Of a DNA stretch of 6,895 nucleotides, positions 5,315 to 6,895 are shown piece by piece. Location: NCBI GenBank assembly GCA_947384645.1, contig CANDHX010000072.1:1-6895 (forward strand), given 5' to 3'. Source of the DNA: an uncultured Mycoplasmatota bacterium. Its GTDB lineage: Bacteria; Bacillota_I; Bacilli_A; RF39; UBA660. A program made the translations under genes and the position numbers. Positions within the stretch are counted from its first letter, which is position 1, and each line of letters opens with the position of its first letter. Under the pieces are notes generated by a model. That model was not told where the DNA came from. It saw only the letters and a program-made list of their open reading frames with translations, and ran no database searches.

Positions 5315-5343
5315 TTGAAAAAAAAAACTTATTTTTGTATAAT
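5315..5343 (+). promoter_or_regulatory. Strong sigma-A promoter of the large surface-protein gene
   Basis: TTGAAA (5315-5320) and a perfect TATAAT (5338-5343) are separated by 17 bases containing an A run and then a T run. This is the best promoter in the window. The predicted start near 5350 leaves a 17-base leader with an AGAGG ribosome binding site (5356-5360). A short dyad, ATATC-AG-GATAT (5302-5313), lies just upstream of the -35 box. Confidence 0.75.
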
Positions 5344-5366
5344 TGAAATAATAGAAGAGGTGTCAA

Positions 5367-6895
5367 ATGAATAAAGCCTTCAATAAAGTAATAAAATCGC
5401 ACATTCTTTTAGCAGTCTTAACAGTTTTTGCCGTAGCTTTATTATCGATAGGAGTTACATATTCAATATTTCAAATAGACCAAAAAAATACTAAAAATCA
5501 AGTTATAGAAATAGGGGTCTTAGATGCTTCTGGTACGAGTACTGTAGACTCTTTTGTATTAGACGACTTATACCCAGAATCTGCTAGTAAAATAACCGAT
5601 GAGAATAAAAAATTTACTTTTACCATAAGTAACACGGGAACTTATGATGTGAAATATACGGTATATATGAAGGATATTACTAATGCTTTCCTCGAAAATA
5701 ATGTCGATTATGCTGAATATAAAAGCCTTACATATGAATACTATAAATACATAAATTATATTCTAGATGGAGATAAAGACTCTCTAACCAACTTAGAAAA
5801 AGCTAAAGCTAGTGATAAATTCATCGTGATGACGGGCGTTCTAAAAGTAGGCGAATCTGAAGACCATTATTTACAATTTTTTCTAGATAATAAAGATACG
5901 ACTACAGAAGGTGCCCCAAACGATATAAACGGTTCTCTAATATCTTTAGATATCCATTTTGACGCTGAAGCCTTTGATGAAAAATACACGCCAACTATTT
6001 CAGAAGAAGTTTTAGCTCATATGGGAAAAACCGCTTATGCTGTAACCCCTAACTTTTTGAAAGTTGCCCCTTCAATCTCGTCATATGTAGACCAAGAATT
6101 TAGTGAAACATTAGAATCTAGGACAGTTACAGGAAAAATCGCCTTTTCGAGAACTTACACCTTTGATGAAACAACTGGACAATACGCACTAGTTAATCCG
6201 ACAATAGCTAGCTTTGAAGAAGCACTTATACAGATGTATCCTGGCGATTATATTTCATCGTCTGGACCCGCCGATGAGCCACCCGTTAAAGATATAGTAA
6301 CATTACAACAATTTGTATCGGGAAGTGGAAACAAAATATTTTATCACCAAAAACAAGCTAAAGTAGACATAAGCGAAGGAGCTTCTGGAATATATACGAT
6401 GGAAGATGACTATGGTAAAAGTTTTTACTTTAGAGGCGATGTAACGGATAACTATGTAAAATTTGCAAATATTTATTGGAGAATTCTACGAATCAATGGT
6501 GATGGAAGCTTGAGGCTAGTTTATGATGGAACTTTGATTCATAAAAATGGTTCGACAGATGAAAATAGAATTTACAAAACAGGAGTAAAATTTAACGATG
6601 AGACGAATGACAATAGATTCTTGGGATACATGCATGGAACAAGCTCGAGTACTTTAGGCGAAGCCCAATCGAATACAGAATCGTCTAACGTAAAAAAGAT
6701 ATTAGATGAAATGTACAAAAATAAGCTACTAGATTATGAAAAATACATATCGGATACACTTTTTTGCCATGATAGAAGCATCTCATCTGGATTAGGATAT
6801 GGAACAAGTGATACAATCTACAATGGACAAAAAAGGTTTGATATTAGAACTTATCCAGACAGTACTCATAGCCCAATTCTAAAATGCTCTAATAA
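5367..6895 (+). CDS. Large surface protein, TasA/camelysin-like N-terminus (3' truncated)
   Basis: The frame stays open from the ATG at 5367 to the window edge, giving 509 residues without a stop. A basic start (MNKAFNKVIKSH) and a hydrophobic segment at about 12-35 end in GVTYSIFQIDQKN, the pattern of SipW-dependent signal regions. Residues about 45-205 resemble the TasA/camelysin beta-sandwich: IEIGVLDASG, then KFTFTISNTGTYDVKYTVYMKD (82-103), and a closing LISLDIHFDAEAF (191-203). Residues about 206-330 form a less defined linker region with GPADEPPVKD near 300-309. From about 340 a second domain begins, with SFYFRGDVTDNYVKFANIYWRILRINGDGSLRLVYDGT at 352-389, then GYMHG (420-424) and FCHDRS (466-471). 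From memory this domain is frequent in unannotated surface proteins of gut Bacillota. C467 and C507 might form a disulfide. AGAGG six bases upstream supports the start. Adhesion or matrix function is inference. Confidence 0.85.
   Translation, partial: MNKAFNKVIKSHILLAVLTVFAVALLSIGVTYSIFQIDQKNTKNQVIEIGVLDASGTSTVDSFVLDDLYPESASKITDENKKFTFTISNTGTYDVKYTVYMKDITNAFLENNVDYAEYKSLTYEYYKYINYILDGDKDSLTNLEKAKASDKFIVMTGVLKVGESEDHYLQFFLDNKDTTTEGAPNDINGSLISLDIHFDAEAFDEKYTPTISEEVLAHMGKTAYAVTPNFLKVAPSISSYVDQEFSETLESRTVTGKIAFSRTYTFDETTGQYALVNPTIASFEEALIQMYPGDYISSSGPADEPPVKDIVTLQQFVSGSGNKIFYHQKQAKVDISEGASGIYTMEDDYGKSFYFRGDVTDNYVKFANIYWRILRINGDGSLRLVYDGTLIHKNGSTDENRIYKTGVKFNDETNDNRFLGYMHGTSSSTLGEAQSNTESSNVKKILDEMYKNKLLDYEKYISDTLFCHDRSISSGLGYGTSDTIYNGQKRFDIRTYPDSTHSPILKCSN

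Noticed and set aside
1..6895. Use of the mycoplasma genetic code (TGA as tryptophan)
   Set aside because: TGA closes pduL, the HTH gene and the first partial gene exactly where family length or context expects, and the tryptophans I checked are TGG.
1..6895. Mobile elements, CRISPR arrays, tRNA genes and attachment sites
   Set aside because: I looked on both strands for transposase motifs, regularly spaced direct repeats, tRNA-like cloverleafs and long terminal repeats and saw none.

Overview
The window is low-GC DNA (roughly 30 percent G+C by eye) with tightly packed genes, strong Gram-positive ribosome binding sites, AT-rich sigma-A-type promoters and short intrinsic terminators. TGA serves as a normal stop (117-119, 3957-3959, 5255-5257) and the tryptophan codons I read are TGG, so the mycoplasma code is not in use. 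Gene style, codon use and the surface-protein domains suggest an uncultured gut-type member of the Bacilli (RF39 or Erysipelotrichales-like); that placement is inference. I see no tRNA, rRNA, CRISPR array, insertion sequence or phage gene.

Layout. 3-119 is the tail of an unidentified gene. 183-896 encodes a membrane-anchored thioredoxin-fold protein with a CPWC active site. It converges, across a bidirectional terminator (952-991), on 1009-2208 (minus strand), a protein made of two Nudix-like halves, the second degenerate. That gene has its own promoter, back to back with the promoter of 2325-2852, a small membrane-anchored protein with a beta-rich exterior. 2910-3347 is a small helical protein. 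3411-3959 and 3956-4933 overlap by 4 bases and encode PduL-type phosphate acyltransferase and tRNA-dihydrouridine synthase. 4991-5257 is a small Cro/C1-type HTH regulator. 5367 to the window end is the first 509 residues of a large surface protein: a TasA/camelysin-like N-terminal part, then a domain I associate with surface proteins of gut Bacillota.

How it fits together. Three genes concern the cell envelope: the thioredoxin-like protein and the two proteins with an N-terminal membrane segment followed by a Y-S/T-I/V-F motif. Those two look like a short and a long version of one architecture. The PduL/DusB pair is housekeeping (acyl phosphate metabolism and tRNA modification). Most genes seem to be separate transcription units with very short leaders (about 16-21 bases), and three consecutive units end in a hairpin that contains the stop codon.

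The items most worth a second look are the internally duplicated Nudix protein, whose start codon lies in an 11-bp inverted repeat; the 13-bp inverted repeat centred exactly on the pduL -10 box; the short/long pair of surface proteins; and the extra C-terminal cysteine pair of the thioredoxin-like protein. I found no clearly new multi-gene system.
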